From: an uncultured Acidobacteriia bacterium
Lineage (GTDB): Bacteria > Acidobacteriota > Terriglobia > Bryobacterales > Bryobacteraceae
Direction of reading: 5' to 3'
Assembly (NCBI GenBank): GCA_903881085.1
Contig: CAIRSA010000322.1
Coordinates: 1 to 32,660, forward strand
DNA length: 32,660 nucleotides
In this document: one piece after another, positions 1 to 9,662 of the stretch
Numbering within the stretch: the first letter of the stretch is position 1
Layout: each line of letters starts with the position of its first letter
The notes under the pieces: generated by a model
Seen by the model: the letters and a program-made list of their open reading frames with translations, nothing else
Told to the model about the DNA's origin: nothing
The model's database searches: none
Program-made: the position numbers and the translations under genes

Positions 1-135
1 AGGCGGTACGTGCGAATGACGGCTTGCAGTTACCTGTTGCTTGCCGCCGCGGCGTACCAATTTCGCAGTCATCCACCATAGCGTAAACGATTTGTCAGGT
101 TTTGTCCAGACAATTCGGAAAGGGTACGTGAACTG

Positions 136-1356
136 TTACCGAGAACCCGTGGGAATTGCTCGCAGAATCGCAGCCACAAACGCTTTGGGCTGCTCTGACT
201 TTGCCTCATCCAACATTGCCCTGGCATCGCGCGTCGCGGACTCTCCCTGCCCAAGCCGTTCCGCGGCAGCGACGAAATGACCGTACGCGTCCACCACATC
301 CAACGGCGTAACGTCATAGCCATACCCCTGCAAGAATCGCTCTACAGCCAACCGCCCAGCCGTCATGGCGAATACAGGTTCTTTTTCGCTAAGATCACGC
401 GAGGCGCGGCTCAACGTCCGCGGATCAGTCCGCCCCGCTCTCGCAAACTGCAGCGCAAGATCATAAAATCCCGCGTCTTTCGCCGCTGCAAAATAGCGGC
501 CGGTGTCGCCAGAGGATGCGGCCAGGCCGCGCAGAATCTCACCCCGATCACGCTGCGGGTACTTCTTCGCAATCGCTCGAAATGTCCCGACGCCCGTGGC
601 CGCTTCACTTGCAGTGAGTCCGTACCGCTTGAAGGCTTCGTCCGCCCGCCCGGCATCGAGCAGGATGCGCTCGCAAGCCGCGTCGATCTCTTGGGAAGGT
701 TGGTTCAATCCCCGGCTCGCTTCTGTATAAGCCAGAGCATCATCGATCCGACCTTCCACCAGAAACGCGTCCATCCCGAATTGCCTGCAGTGCCAGGACG
801 GCCAACGAGCAATAGCCAACAAGTCCCACAGGTCCTGATGCCGCCCTGCCCCCAACAGGCTCGATAGACAAAGGCTCGTCGCATTCACGTAGCCTCTCGC
901 CTGAGGATCGGACCAGTTCGTCCGCAGCAGGCCGACAAACCGATCGGCCCACTCTGACGCCACCGCCGGCGACGCACACAGCTCTCCCCAGTGTTCCTCC
1001 ATCACCGAAAGATAATCGACCCCATCCTCCTCAACCGCCTGCCAGAGCCGCTCCAGCCATTTGTCCCTCGTCTTGCGATCCGCAGGCGCGGCAATCACCA
1101 ATGGCAGCAGTTCGTATTGCGTCCAACGCACAGCGCTGCCCAAAGCACCAGACGAGCTATCCACATGAGCCAGCGCGGGCCAGAACCGCTCGAACAGACT
1201 GACCGCCCCATCCGCCGCCGCCACCGCGTCAGTGCGAGCGGCCTTCTTAATCTCCGAAACGGCCTCCTTCAGCCGCTTGATGGCGAGACTTGATCCATCC
1301 CAGCCATATACATTGGCACGAAATCGCGCCTTGAACTCCCAGGTTACTTTCTGCAT
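136..1356 (-). CDS. Hypothetical alpha-helical repeat protein
   Basis: A 406-aa soluble protein with no signal peptide or membrane segment. The sequence is almost wholly helical, rich in Ala, Leu and Arg, with paired-helix units such as GRIDDALAYTEASRG and AGRADEAFKRYGL that resemble TPR or related solenoid repeats. A Trp-rich stretch lies near residues 180-190 (ARWPSWHCRQFG). I do not recognise a named family with confidence; similar proteins are usually annotated as conserved hypothetical. Its ATG overlaps the stop codon of the upstream small reading frame by one base (TGATG), so the two were probably co-translated. It is read divergently from the cytochrome operon at 1685. The 135 bases beyond its stop, up to the window edge, hold no gene I can support. 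A protein-interaction scaffold is the likeliest role, by inference only. Confidence 0.75.
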   Translation of the reverse strand: MQKVTWEFKARFRANVYGWDGSSLAIKRLKEAVSEIKKAARTDAVAAADGAVSLFERFWPALAHVDSSSGALGSAVRWTQYELLPLVIAAPADRKTRDKWLERLWQAVEEDGVDYLSVMEEHWGELCASPAVASEWADRFVGLLRTNWSDPQARGYVNATSLCLSSLLGAGRHQDLWDLLAIARWPSWHCRQFGMDAFLVEGRIDDALAYTEASRGLNQPSQEIDAACERILLDAGRADEAFKRYGLTASEAATGVGTFRAIAKKYPQRDRGEILRGLAASSGDTGRYFAAAKDAGFYDLALQFARAGRTDPRTLSRASRDLSEKEPVFAMTAGRLAVERFLQGYGYDVTPLDVVDAYGHFVAAAERLGQGESATRDARAMLDEAKSEQPKAFVAAILRAIPTGSR

Positions 1357-1623
1357 CAGGACCCCATTCTCAACCGCACACGCCGCGTAGCTCCGCGCGC
1401 GTCACTTCCATCCACTCGCAATACCACCGCCGGCGTTAACTGCTCCACGGTTACCGAATCATCTATTTCGATCACCGCCGTTGCAGCGCGAACGAACCTG
1501 CGGCAGCGTGAGGTCAGCCTTGCCACCGGTAAGCGCCTCGCGCCAGCGCATTCGCAAACTGGCGAACGCATCGGCCCGTAAAGCGAGCCCACACAGAAGA
1601 AGTGCCGCAAGTGGACGAAGCAT
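1356..1623 (-). pseudogene. Small secreted protein, apparently frameshifted
   Basis: Reading starts at an ATG (complement of 1621-1623) with a convincing signal peptide, MLRPLAALLLCGLALRADA, and continues in frame to a stop at 1459. In the next frame a non-random stretch (AATAVIEIDDSVTVEQL, then a Val-rich tail) runs to a stop that overlaps the ATG of the 406-aa gene by one base. Upstream, this second frame is Arg- and Cys-rich and looks non-coding, so one gene of about 90 codons with a frameshift near 1500 explains both halves better than two genes. Alternatives are a real 54-aa secreted peptide, a sequencing error, or chance. Family not recognised. Confidence 0.35.
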
Positions 1624-1627
1624 ATCG

Positions 1628-1657
1628 TTGACCACAATTCCATCTGAACCATCTAAC
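1628..1657 (+). promoter_or_regulatory. Candidate sigma-70-type promoter for the cytochrome operon
   Basis: TTGACC (1628-1633), an 18-base spacer and TCTAAC (1652-1657) lie about 28 bases before the GTG at 1685, in the short gap between divergent genes. Five of six bases match the -35 consensus and four of six the -10. No other evidence supports it. Confidence 0.3.
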
Positions 1658-1684
1658 TGGAACCGCGCGCCGCAATGAACTACA

Positions 1685-4600
1685 GTGGATAGGGTGATCC
1701 GGCGCGTCCTCACCATCATACTCTTAGCGGTTGCTCTGCTGCCCCAGGCCATCTCCGCCCAGCCCGCCTCAACCGAGGCAATCTTCCAGCGCGACATCCG
1801 CCCGCTGCTCAACCGCTACTGCCTGGCTTGCCACTCCGCCGCCCAACATACCGGCGACGTGAACTTACAGCAGTTCGCCTCATTCAACGAAGTAGTGAAA
1901 CATCCGCTCATCTGGCAGAAGGTTGTGGAACAGCTCAATGTTGGCGAAATGCCGCCCAAGACCATGCCGCAGCCCAGCGCAGACGAACGCACGCGGCTGA
2001 TCAATTGGGTCAACAGTGCCCTCAGCCAGGCCGCGCTTAAGCAGGCCGGCGACCCGGGGCCAGTGGTGTTGCGCCGCCTCAACAACGCCGAGTACACCTT
2101 CACCATTCGCGACCTGACCGGCGTCGCCTCGCTCGAACCAGCCAAGGAGTTCCCCGCCGACGGAGCCGCCGGCGAAGGCTTCATGAACACCGGCAACGCG
2201 CTCGCCATCTCACCGTCGCTGGTGACCAAATATCTCGATGCAGGCAAGGCCATCGCCAGCCACGCCGTGCTGCTCCCCGATGGCATCCGCTTTTCTTCCG
2301 CCGCTTCGCGCCGCGATTTGACCGACGAGACGATGACTGCGATCCGCGCCTTCTATCAGGAGTTCACCGAATCGGGCGGCGCTGAAACAGTAACGCAGCA
2401 AGGCATCGCACTCGATAAGAACCGCGGCGGCGGCCTGCCATTGCGCAGGTATCTGCTCGCCTCGCTCGCCCTGCGCACCACCTCCGCAACAACCACCGTT
2501 GATAGTGTGGCCCGCCAGAACAAACTCAGCGCAAAGTATCTCGCCGCACTCATAAATCTACTGAAAAGTTCCCGCCCCTCGCCTTTGCTCGACGGCCTGC
2601 GCGCCCGCTGGCGCAACGCCACACCTACCGACGTTGACGGCATGGTGATGGAAATCGCCCGCTGGCAAAACGCGCTGTGGAAGTTCAGCAGCGTGGGCCA
2701 CATCGGCAAAGTGGATGGCCCGAAAGCCTGGATGGAACCCGTCAACCCGGTTGTCGAACAGCAGGAATTTCGCCTCAAACTTGCCGCCCCACCGACAGGC
2801 AAAGAGGTCACGGTCTACCTCACCGCTTCCGATGCCGGTGACGGCGCTGCCAATGATGTTGTCGTGTGGCACGAACCCAAGCTCGTCATCCCCGGCCGCC
2901 CGCCCGTGTTGCTGCGCGACCTGACCGCCTATGTCAACGAACTAACTGAGCGCCGCACCCGCATGCTCTCGGCCACTGAACAATCGCTCCTCGCCGCTGA
3001 CCAGCCCGACGCGGACTCGAGCAGCGCTGAAGCCCGCCAAGCCTGGTTTAGCTTCCTGGGCATCAACACCCCCGCTAACTTACAACTCAACTTACTAACT
3101 AAGAAAATCGAAAAGACCGGCACGTATGACTTCGTCCAAGGCTGGGGCTCACCCAAATTTCCCATGCTGCTCGCCAACGCCTCCAACCAGCAGGTGCGCG
3201 TACCCGGCATCATGAAGCCACACGCAGTGGCCGTACATCCCTCGCAATCGCAACAGGCAGCCGTCGGATGGCTCAGCCCCGCCGCCACCGCACTCAAAAT
3301 CGAAGGAGCCATTACCCGTGCGAACCCCGAATGCGGTGCCGGTGTAACATGGTCGCTCGAACTGCGCCGCGGCAACGCCCGCCAGCAACTGGCCAAAGGC
3401 GAAGCCCGCAATACCACGCCAGTCCCCCTCCGTCTGGATCGCGTCCGCGTGCTCCCCGGCGATCTGCTCTCCGTCCTCATTGGCCCGCGCGATGGCAACT
3501 TCTCCTGCGCCCTCACTGACCTCGAATTCGACCTGACCGATCTCAACCAACCCCAGGAGCGTTGGTCCCTAAGAACCGATGTCTCCGCCAACATACTGGC
3601 CGCCAATCCGAACGGCCCTTGGCACTTCTATACGGAACCGGTATCGGCTGCGGACGGCCACATCGTGCTGCCCGCAGGTTCCATCCTCGCCCGCTGGCAA
3701 TTGGCCGAAACACCACAGCAACGGCGGCAACTCGCGGCAGCACTGCAAACGCTGCTCACCGCCGAGCCGCCACCGAGCACAGACACAACTCCCGATGCCG
3801 CGCTCTACCGCCAGTTGACTTCCCTCGGTAGTCCGCTCTTCACAGCGCCAGCCGCCACCGCGCCGCCCGCTCGAAAGGCTCCACCGTCCGTGGCGTGGGG
3901 CCTCGGCCCGGCCCTGTTCGGCAATTGCGACGACGCAGCCTCCATCTGCGTCCAGGCGCCCTCCGTCGTCGCCGTCCGCCTCCCATCCGACCTGGTTTCG
4001 ATCAGCGAGTTCGTCACCACCGGCATGCTCGATAAAACCCGCGGCCTGGAAGGCTCAGTCCAGCTCCAGGTGCTCACGGCAAAGCCAACTCCATCCCCAG
4101 GTCTGCTCCTCACCGGCGCCACCGTCGGCGACGCCAAAGGCCAGTGGAGCTCCAACAACCAGACCATCGCCGTCGCAACGCCGGTCATCGTGAATGCCCA
4201 CTCTGCCGCGCGTAAACGCGTCGAGGCAGACTTCGATCAGTTCCTCCAGATGTTCCCTGCGGCACTGTGCTATACCAAGCTGGTGCCGGTGGATGAAGTG
4301 GTCACTCTAACCCAGTTTTACCGCGAAGACGACGCGCTCTCACGACTCATCCTCACCCATGAACAGAAGGCCCGTCTCGACAAGTTATGGTCCGACTTGC
4401 ACTACGTATCGCGCGACGCGCTAACCCTGGTAGACGCCTTCGAACAACTCTGGCAGTTCGCCACGCAGGACGCTGACCCTTCGAAGTTCGAGCCCATGCG
4501 GCAACCCATTCAAGCCCGCGCCGAGGCCTTCCGCCAGCAACTGATCGATAGCCAACCACGCCACGTGCACGCCGTTGTTGACTTCGCCGATCGCGCCTAC

Positions 4601-5815
4601 CGCCGCCCTCTGACCACCGCCGAGAAAGACCAACTGCGCGCCCTGTATCGCCAACTCCGCCAGCAGGAACTGCCACACGAAGATTCCATCCGACTAATGA
4701 TTGCCCGAGTGCTGGTGGCGCCCGCGTTCCTCTACCGCACGGAAAACGTCGCGGCCGGCAAGCTGCCGGCGCCCGTCACGGACTACGAACTGACCAGCCG
4801 CTTGAGCTACTTCTTATGGTCCTCACAGCCCGATGCCGAACTTCGCGCCGCCGCAGCTTCCGGAAAACTCCGCACAACCGCCGAACTGCAGAAGCAGACC
4901 CACCGCATGTTGCGCGATGAGCGCGTACGCCGCATGGGCACGGAGTTTGGGGCAGCCTGGCTCCATCTGCACGGCTTCGACACGCTCGATGAAAAGAGCG
5001 AGCGCCACTTCCCAACCTTCCGCGAACTGCGCGCCGCAATGTACGAAGAGCCCATCCGCTTCTTCGCCGACTTCTTCAGCAACAACGGCTCCATCCTCTC
5101 GTTACTCAACGCAGACCATTCTTTCCTCAATGAAGCGCTCGCCCGCCACTACGGCATTCCCGGCATCAACGGACCGGAATGGCGACGCGTCGACGGCATC
5201 GGCCGATACGCCCGCGGAGGCATTCTTGGCCAGGCTGCGGTTCTCGCCAAACAAGCCGGCGCGTCGCGCACCAGCCCCATTCTGCGCGGCAACTGGATCA
5301 TGGAAGTGCTGCTCGGCGAAAAGCTCCCACGTCCGCCGAAGGACGTGCCGCAGCTCCCCACTGACGAAGCAACCGAAACCTTGACCGTGCGTCAGCTCAC
5401 CGAAAAACACACCTCAGACCCGCGCTGCTCTGCCTGCCACGCGCGCATCGATCCCTTCGGCTACACGCTGGAACGCTTCGACGCCATCGGCCGCTACCGC
5501 GAAAAGGACCTCGGCAACCGCCTCATCAACGACCGAGCCAAGGTCAAAGACGGCGCCGAACTCAACGGCGTCGAAGGCCTCCGTAACTATCTGCTCACCA
5601 CCGGCCGCGACCGGTTCGTGCGCCAATTCTGCCGTAAGCTGTTGGGCTACTCGCTTGGCCGCGCCGTCCAGCTTGCAGACGAACCCCTGCTCAATGAAAT
5701 GCAGTCGCGCCTGGCAGCCACCGGCTTCCATGTGCAGACCGCCATTGATATGATCGTAGCCAGCCGCCAATTCCGCGAAATTCGAGGACGAGACTATGAA
5801 CAGCAACAAGAGTAA
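1685..5815 (+). CDS. Secreted cytochrome-type DUF1587/1595/1592/1588/1585 protein
   Basis: 1376 aa with an N-terminal signal peptide (about residues 1-25, IILLAVALLPQAISAQ). A first haem-c motif, CLACH (C46-H50), sits in a small cytochrome domain. DUF1587 follows (LRRLNNAEYTFTIRDLTG, about 128-146). The C-terminal third carries DUF1595 (DFADRAYRRPLT), DUF1592 (APAFLYRTE, LTSRLSYFLWSS), DUF1588 (GGILGQAAVLAKQAGASRTS) with a second CxxCH motif (CSACH, C1248-H1252) and DUF1585 (RDRFVRQFCRKLLGYSLGRA). Such proteins are typical of Planctomycetes and Solibacter-like Acidobacteria and are thought to act in the periplasm on polymeric or complex organic substrates; the reaction is not established. About 650 residues between DUF1587 and DUF1595 make it much longer than I expect for the family. 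First gene of a five-gene run; its end overlaps the next start by 20 bases. Start is GTG 1685; GTG 1694 is an alternative that keeps the signal peptide. Confidence 0.92.
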   Translation: MDRVIRRVLTIILLAVALLPQAISAQPASTEAIFQRDIRPLLNRYCLACHSAAQHTGDVNLQQFASFNEVVKHPLIWQKVVEQLNVGEMPPKTMPQPSADERTRLINWVNSALSQAALKQAGDPGPVVLRRLNNAEYTFTIRDLTGVASLEPAKEFPADGAAGEGFMNTGNALAISPSLVTKYLDAGKAIASHAVLLPDGIRFSSAASRRDLTDETMTAIRAFYQEFTESGGAETVTQQGIALDKNRGGGLPLRRYLLASLALRTTSATTTVDSVARQNKLSAKYLAALINLLKSSRPSPLLDGLRARWRNATPTDVDGMVMEIARWQNALWKFSSVGHIGKVDGPKAWMEPVNPVVEQQEFRLKLAAPPTGKEVTVYLTASDAGDGAANDVVVWHEPKLVIPGRPPVLLRDLTAYVNELTERRTRMLSATEQSLLAADQPDADSSSAEARQAWFSFLGINTPANLQLNLLTKKIEKTGTYDFVQGWGSPKFPMLLANASNQQVRVPGIMKPHAVAVHPSQSQQAAVGWLSPAATALKIEGAITRANPECGAGVTWSLELRRGNARQQLAKGEARNTTPVPLRLDRVRVLPGDLLSVLIGPRDGNFSCALTDLEFDLTDLNQPQERWSLRTDVSANILAANPNGPWHFYTEPVSAADGHIVLPAGSILARWQLAETPQQRRQLAAALQTLLTAEPPPSTDTTPDAALYRQLTSLGSPLFTAPAATAPPARKAPPSVAWGLGPALFGNCDDAASICVQAPSVVAVRLPSDLVSISEFVTTGMLDKTRGLEGSVQLQVLTAKPTPSPGLLLTGATVGDAKGQWSSNNQTIAVATPVIVNAHSAARKRVEADFDQFLQMFPAALCYTKLVPVDEVVTLTQFYREDDALSRLILTHEQKARLDKLWSDLHYVSRDALTLVDAFEQLWQFATQDADPSKFEPMRQPIQARAEAFRQQLIDSQPRHVHAVVDFADRAYRRPLTTAEKDQLRALYRQLRQQELPHEDSIRLMIARVLVAPAFLYRTENVAAGKLPAPVTDYELTSRLSYFLWSSQPDAELRAAAASGKLRTTAELQKQTHRMLRDERVRRMGTEFGAAWLHLHGFDTLDEKSERHFPTFRELRAAMYEEPIRFFADFFSNNGSILSLLNADHSFLNEALARHYGIPGINGPEWRRVDGIGRYARGGILGQAAVLAKQAGASRTSPILRGNWIMEVLLGEKLPRPPKDVPQLPTDEATETLTVRQLTEKHTSDPRCSACHARIDPFGYTLERFDAIGRYREKDLGNRLINDRAKVKDGAELNGVEGLRNYLLTTGRDRFVRQFCRKLLGYSLGRAVQLADEPLLNEMQSRLAATGFHVQTAIDMIVASRQFREIRGRDYEQQQE

Positions 5816-7112
5816 CCATCGCCTCTCACGCCGCCGCATGCTGCGCGGCCTCGGCGTCAGCATGGCTTTGCCGTGGCTCGAATCGCTCCCGGTTTGGGGC
5901 GACACGCCCGCGCGCAATCAAGCCTCCAGCGATGCCCCCGTGCGACTCGCCGTGCTGTTCTCAGGCAACGGTTTTCACAGCAAGGAATGGTGGGCCAAGG
6001 GCGAAGGCCGCCAGATGCAGTTGGGCAAGGTGCTCGCGCCGCTCAACGACTTTCGCGAAAAGATGCTTGTCATTCGCGGACTGTTCAACGCGGAAGCGCT
6101 CAAGGGCAACATCCACAGCTCGCAAACCGGCAACCTGCTTTCCGGTGCACCACTCGCCTCCGGAGGTGAAATCCGCTCCGGCACCAGTATCGATCAGCTT
6201 CTGGCCCAGCGTTACGGCGCGTCCACGAAAGTCGCCAGCCTTGTGCTTGGCTGCGAAAAATCGAACCCCTCGGTTCACAAGAACTATTCCATGCTCTACA
6301 GCTCGCACATTTCGTGGAGCTCGCCAACCTCTCCTACGCCGCTGGAAATCTACCCCGCACTCGCCTTTGACCGCCTGTTTAAGGACGAGGTCAACAAAGG
6401 CGACATGAGCGTGCTCGACGCCGTTCTGGCCGACGCCGGCACGCTCCGCCGCGGCATCAGCGCAGGCGATCAGCGTAAGCTAGACGAATACCTCGAATCC
6501 GTGCGCGATGTAGAACAGCGCATCGCTAATGCCGGGAAAAAAGGCCAACTGCAAGGCTGGCGTCCGACGCTCGATAAACCCAACCTCGCGCGCCCCGCCG
6601 ATGGCATCCCGCAGGACATCGCCGCGCATATGCGCCTCATGGCCGACATCCTTGTGCTCGGATTCCAGACCGACACTACGCGCATCACGACGCTCAAGCT
6701 GAACAACGACCACAGCTCGCTGCGCTTCCCCAATCTGGGCGTCGATTACATGATCCACCACCTGCTCTCCCATTCCGACACTGCGGATTGGCTCAAAGTA
6801 AATCAGTTCTTCCTCGAACAGGTGGCCTACATCGCTCGCAAGCTCGACGCAATTCAGGAAGGCCCGCGCACACTGCTCGATAACACCATGCTGCTGTACT
6901 GCTCCAGCATGCTCACCGGCAATCACGAAGCGCGCCAGTTGCCCGTGGTCCTGCTGGGCGGCGCAGGCGGCCGCATCAAGGGCGGACGCGTGCTCGAATA
7001 CAACGAAAAGCCCGACCGCCAGATGTGCCGCCTCTATCTTTCCATGATGGACAAGATGCAGGTCCGCCTGCCCCGATTCGGCGACGCCACGCGCCCGCTC
7101 GACGAAGTGTAA
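5796..7112 (+). CDS. Tat-exported DUF1552 family protein
   Basis: 438 aa, close to the usual length of DUF1552 proteins. The N-terminus has a twin-arginine motif (SRRRMLRGLG, residues 11-20) and a hydrophobic stretch ending near PVWG, so Tat export of a folded protein is likely. Family-typical stretches include LAVLFSGNGFHSKEWW, ARRYGAS-type loops and the C-terminal segment HEARQLPVVLLGGAGGRIKG. DUF1552 genes commonly sit immediately after DUF1592-type cytochrome genes, as here, and the two products are presumed partners; the biochemical role is unknown. The start codon lies inside the preceding gene (20-base overlap), which implies translational coupling. The next gene begins 5 bases after the stop. 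Confidence 0.92.
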   Translation: MNSNKSNHRLSRRRMLRGLGVSMALPWLESLPVWGDTPARNQASSDAPVRLAVLFSGNGFHSKEWWAKGEGRQMQLGKVLAPLNDFREKMLVIRGLFNAEALKGNIHSSQTGNLLSGAPLASGGEIRSGTSIDQLLAQRYGASTKVASLVLGCEKSNPSVHKNYSMLYSSHISWSSPTSPTPLEIYPALAFDRLFKDEVNKGDMSVLDAVLADAGTLRRGISAGDQRKLDEYLESVRDVEQRIANAGKKGQLQGWRPTLDKPNLARPADGIPQDIAAHMRLMADILVLGFQTDTTRITTLKLNNDHSSLRFPNLGVDYMIHHLLSHSDTADWLKVNQFFLEQVAYIARKLDAIQEGPRTLLDNTMLLYCSSMLTGNHEARQLPVVLLGGAGGRIKGGRVLEYNEKPDRQMCRLYLSMMDKMQVRLPRFGDATRPLDEV

Positions 7113-7117
7113 AAGGG

Positions 7118-8683
7118 ATGAAGCGCAGTCAGTTTCTTCAGACACTGCTAGCCTCCCCGCTCGCGCTGCCTGCCGCACAACCCGCACGCCGCCCACGCAT
7201 CCGCGTCCAGTTTGATGCGGCCGACCACCGCCACGTGAAGCTCCCACCGCAGGAATGGCTGCGTTATCTGTTCACCTATGTGGACCAACCCGGCTCGCAG
7301 ATCGACTCCATCTTTTGGGACGTCTCACTCGGCGACACCTTCGCCGTCTACCCTAGCCGCCTGCTGCCTCCCAGCCCAGATCTTCAGCTGGTGGAATGGC
7401 GCAAGCAGAGCTTCGAATGGGTCCCCGCAATGCTCGCCGCCTGCCGCGAACGGAAGCTGGAAATCTTCTGGAACCACCGCTTCAGCGAAGTGGATATCCG
7501 CCCCCAGGGCGGCCTGGAAATGGAAACGTTGAACCCAGTCAAAGCCAGCCATCCCGATTGGGTCATCCGCTCCTGGTGGTGGCAGGGCCTGTGGAATGCC
7601 GCCTCGCCCGGCCTGCGCGAACACAAACTTGCAATACTGCGTGAAATCGCCGAAACGCTCGATATTGAGGGCATTCAGATCGATTTCGCCCGCCACGTGC
7701 CTTGCCTTCCGCCGGGCCGCCAGTGGGAACTGCGCCACAACGTTACAGACTTCCTGCGCATGACGCGGCGCATGCTCACCGATGTTGGCCGCCGCCGTGG
7801 ACGCCGCCTACAGCTTGCCGCGAAAGTCCCCGAGACACTGCGCGGCTGCCGCGATGACGGCTTCGACATCGCCGCCTGGGGCGCAGAGAATCTGGTCGAC
7901 CTGCTCACGCTGGGCTCGCGCACCATGACCGTCGACGTCGGCCCCATCCGCGCTGCCGTTGGGCCGCGCGTCAAACTCTCGCCTTGCCTCGATGATCATC
8001 ACGCCACCGATGGGTACCGTTATCCGCCCATCGAGTTCTTTCGCGGCGTGGCCACCAACTGGCTCGAACAAGGCGCGGACTCTGTCACTACCTTTAATTG
8101 GGCCGCCGCTCCGACCACCCCGCTCGCACCGGCCTCCCAGCACCAGGCCTACACAGAAATTGGCGACTTGGCGACCATGCGCGGCAAGAACAAACTCTTC
8201 TCCGTGGAACGCCGCGGCGGCTATCCGTGGGCCGAAGGCTACTTCAACCGCAACGATCATCAGCCCCTGCCCGCCATTCTCAAGAATCACGGCCAACCCA
8301 GCGTGTTCCCGTTGCGAGTCTACGAAACCGCGATCCCCCGCGCCACGCTTGCCATCGTGCTTTTTCAGGCCCGCCCCGAAGACCGCCTGGAAATCGCACT
8401 CAACGGCAAGCCCCTGAACCAACCCACCCCACAAGCCTGGAAGGATCCGCAGATCTTCTCCCCCAAGCCGCAGCCGGCCTCTGGTGGCAATGGCAATTAC
8501 AAAGTGGACCCCAATCAAAAGCTTCTGCGCATCGCTTGCGAAGTCCAGCCGTCCCTGCTGCGCCGTGGCGACAACCAGATCTCTATCCGCGTGCTGAACC
8601 GCCCGTCCTACCGCATCGGCGAAGACATCCAGGTCGAAAAGATCGAGCTCGCCGTAATCGACACATCCGCCCCCACCCATTGA
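7118..8683 (+). CDS. Secreted TIM-barrel glycosidase-like protein
   Basis: 521 aa from an ATG 5 bases after the DUF1552 stop; a longer in-frame extension upstream lies inside that gene and is rejected. N-terminal signal peptide (MKRSQFLQTLLASPLALPAA). The body reads as a beta/alpha barrel: a strand and catalytic-loop-like segment IEGIQIDFARHVPCLPPG, then RLQLAAKVPET and DSVTTFNWAAAP. This recalls uncharacterised glycoside-hydrolase-like (GHL) families in which an acid at the end of a strand, here in GIQIDF, is catalytic. The C-terminal 150 residues or so (EDRLEIALNGKPLN, DNQISIRVLNR) look like a beta-sandwich carbohydrate-binding or sugar-hydrolase accessory domain. Substrate not predictable. 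Membership in this operon fits breakdown of an extracellular glycan or glycoconjugate. Function is inference; the fold call is moderately sure. Confidence 0.75.
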   Translation: MKRSQFLQTLLASPLALPAAQPARRPRIRVQFDAADHRHVKLPPQEWLRYLFTYVDQPGSQIDSIFWDVSLGDTFAVYPSRLLPPSPDLQLVEWRKQSFEWVPAMLAACRERKLEIFWNHRFSEVDIRPQGGLEMETLNPVKASHPDWVIRSWWWQGLWNAASPGLREHKLAILREIAETLDIEGIQIDFARHVPCLPPGRQWELRHNVTDFLRMTRRMLTDVGRRRGRRLQLAAKVPETLRGCRDDGFDIAAWGAENLVDLLTLGSRTMTVDVGPIRAAVGPRVKLSPCLDDHHATDGYRYPPIEFFRGVATNWLEQGADSVTTFNWAAAPTTPLAPASQHQAYTEIGDLATMRGKNKLFSVERRGGYPWAEGYFNRNDHQPLPAILKNHGQPSVFPLRVYETAIPRATLAIVLFQARPEDRLEIALNGKPLNQPTPQAWKDPQIFSPKPQPASGGNGNYKVDPNQKLLRIACEVQPSLLRRGDNQISIRVLNRPSYRIGEDIQVEKIELAVIDTSAPTH

Positions 8684-8716
8684 CGCCGCCCCGCAATTGC
8701 TATCTAATGTCCAGAT

Positions 8717-9658
8717 ATGCAAAGGCGCAATTTCGTAGCTGGACTCATCACGCTCCCCATCAGTGGCCTCGCCCAACAGTCTTCCTCCACTCCATTTTTT
8801 GAACGCGCAGCCGCCGGCACGCCCCATAAAGGCAAAGTCCTCGCCGCCATCCAGCCGCACTCTGACGACGTCGCCCTGCTCTGCGGCGGCACCGTCGCCA
8901 AGCTCATCAAGGAAGGCTACACCGGCTACATGATCCGCGCCACCAACGACGACATGGGCGACGACGTTGGCGTCCCCGGCACGGTTGGCGAAAACGTCCT
9001 GCGCAACGAACGCGAAGTCGCCGAACAGGCCCGCGCCCTCGGCCTGCAGAAAGACTTCGCCCTCAACTACAACAACCACCGCATGAGCGACATCTCGCGC
9101 AACGAACTCATCTGCCGCCTCATCTTCCTCTTCCGCTTCCTCAAAGTCGATACCGTCTTCTGCTACGACCCTTGGGGCCACGACGAAGAGAACCCCGACC
9201 ACTACGTGCTCGGCCATTGCGTTGAGGCCGCCTGCTGGATGGCAGGCCGCGTCCACGACTACCCCGAACAGATCGCCGCCGGCTTCCCCGCCCGCGCCGT
9301 CACCGAAAAATACTATTACGTCCGCCATCCCGACATCAATCGAGTGGTCGACATCAGCGCCACCGTCGAAACAAAAATCGAGGCGAATGTTTGTAACGTC
9401 GCCAAGGGTCCCGGCGGCCATCACGGCTCTCAATTGCGCGCGGAACTCGCCAAACAAGGCAAGCAACTGCCGCTCTTGGGCAACGACGACCGCACCGCCG
9501 ACCGCAACTACATCCGCGAATTCGTCCTCGCCCGCGACCGCGAACTCGGCAAGAAATACGGAGTCCAATACGCCGAAGCATTCCACTACATCGGGCCATC
9601 CGCCGGCGGCTCACGCGTCAACGACTACATCAAGCAGAACGCCCGGCCACTGCGATAG
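8717..9658 (+). CDS. Secreted PIG-L family deacetylase
   Basis: 313 aa with an N-terminal signal peptide carrying an RR pair (MQRRNFVAGLITLPISGLA). The PIG-L/LmbE zinc site is clear: AIQPHSDDVALLCGG (H48, D50, D51; Ser replaces the usual Pro of PHPDD), and the distal His lies in GHCVEAACW near residue 167. The family removes N-acetyl groups from GlcNAc-type sugars and related conjugates using Zn2+. Exported members in Acidobacteria probably act on periplasmic or external amino-sugar substrates. It lies 33 bases after the glycosidase-like gene and 4 bases before the permease, so hydrolysis, deacetylation and uptake may be coupled. Substrate unknown. Confidence 0.93.
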   Translation: MQRRNFVAGLITLPISGLAQQSSSTPFFERAAAGTPHKGKVLAAIQPHSDDVALLCGGTVAKLIKEGYTGYMIRATNDDMGDDVGVPGTVGENVLRNEREVAEQARALGLQKDFALNYNNHRMSDISRNELICRLIFLFRFLKVDTVFCYDPWGHDEENPDHYVLGHCVEAACWMAGRVHDYPEQIAAGFPARAVTEKYYYVRHPDINRVVDISATVETKIEANVCNVAKGPGGHHGSQLRAELAKQGKQLPLLGNDDRTADRNYIREFVLARDRELGKKYGVQYAEAFHYIGPSAGGSRVNDYIKQNARPLR

Positions 9659-9662
9659 ACCC

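Noticed and set aside
9222..9662. Longer permease with about 147 extra N-terminal residues
   Set aside because: The extension is a frame-shadow of the PIG-L gene, Ser/Thr/Pro-rich; the TM1 motif begins soon after ATG 9663.
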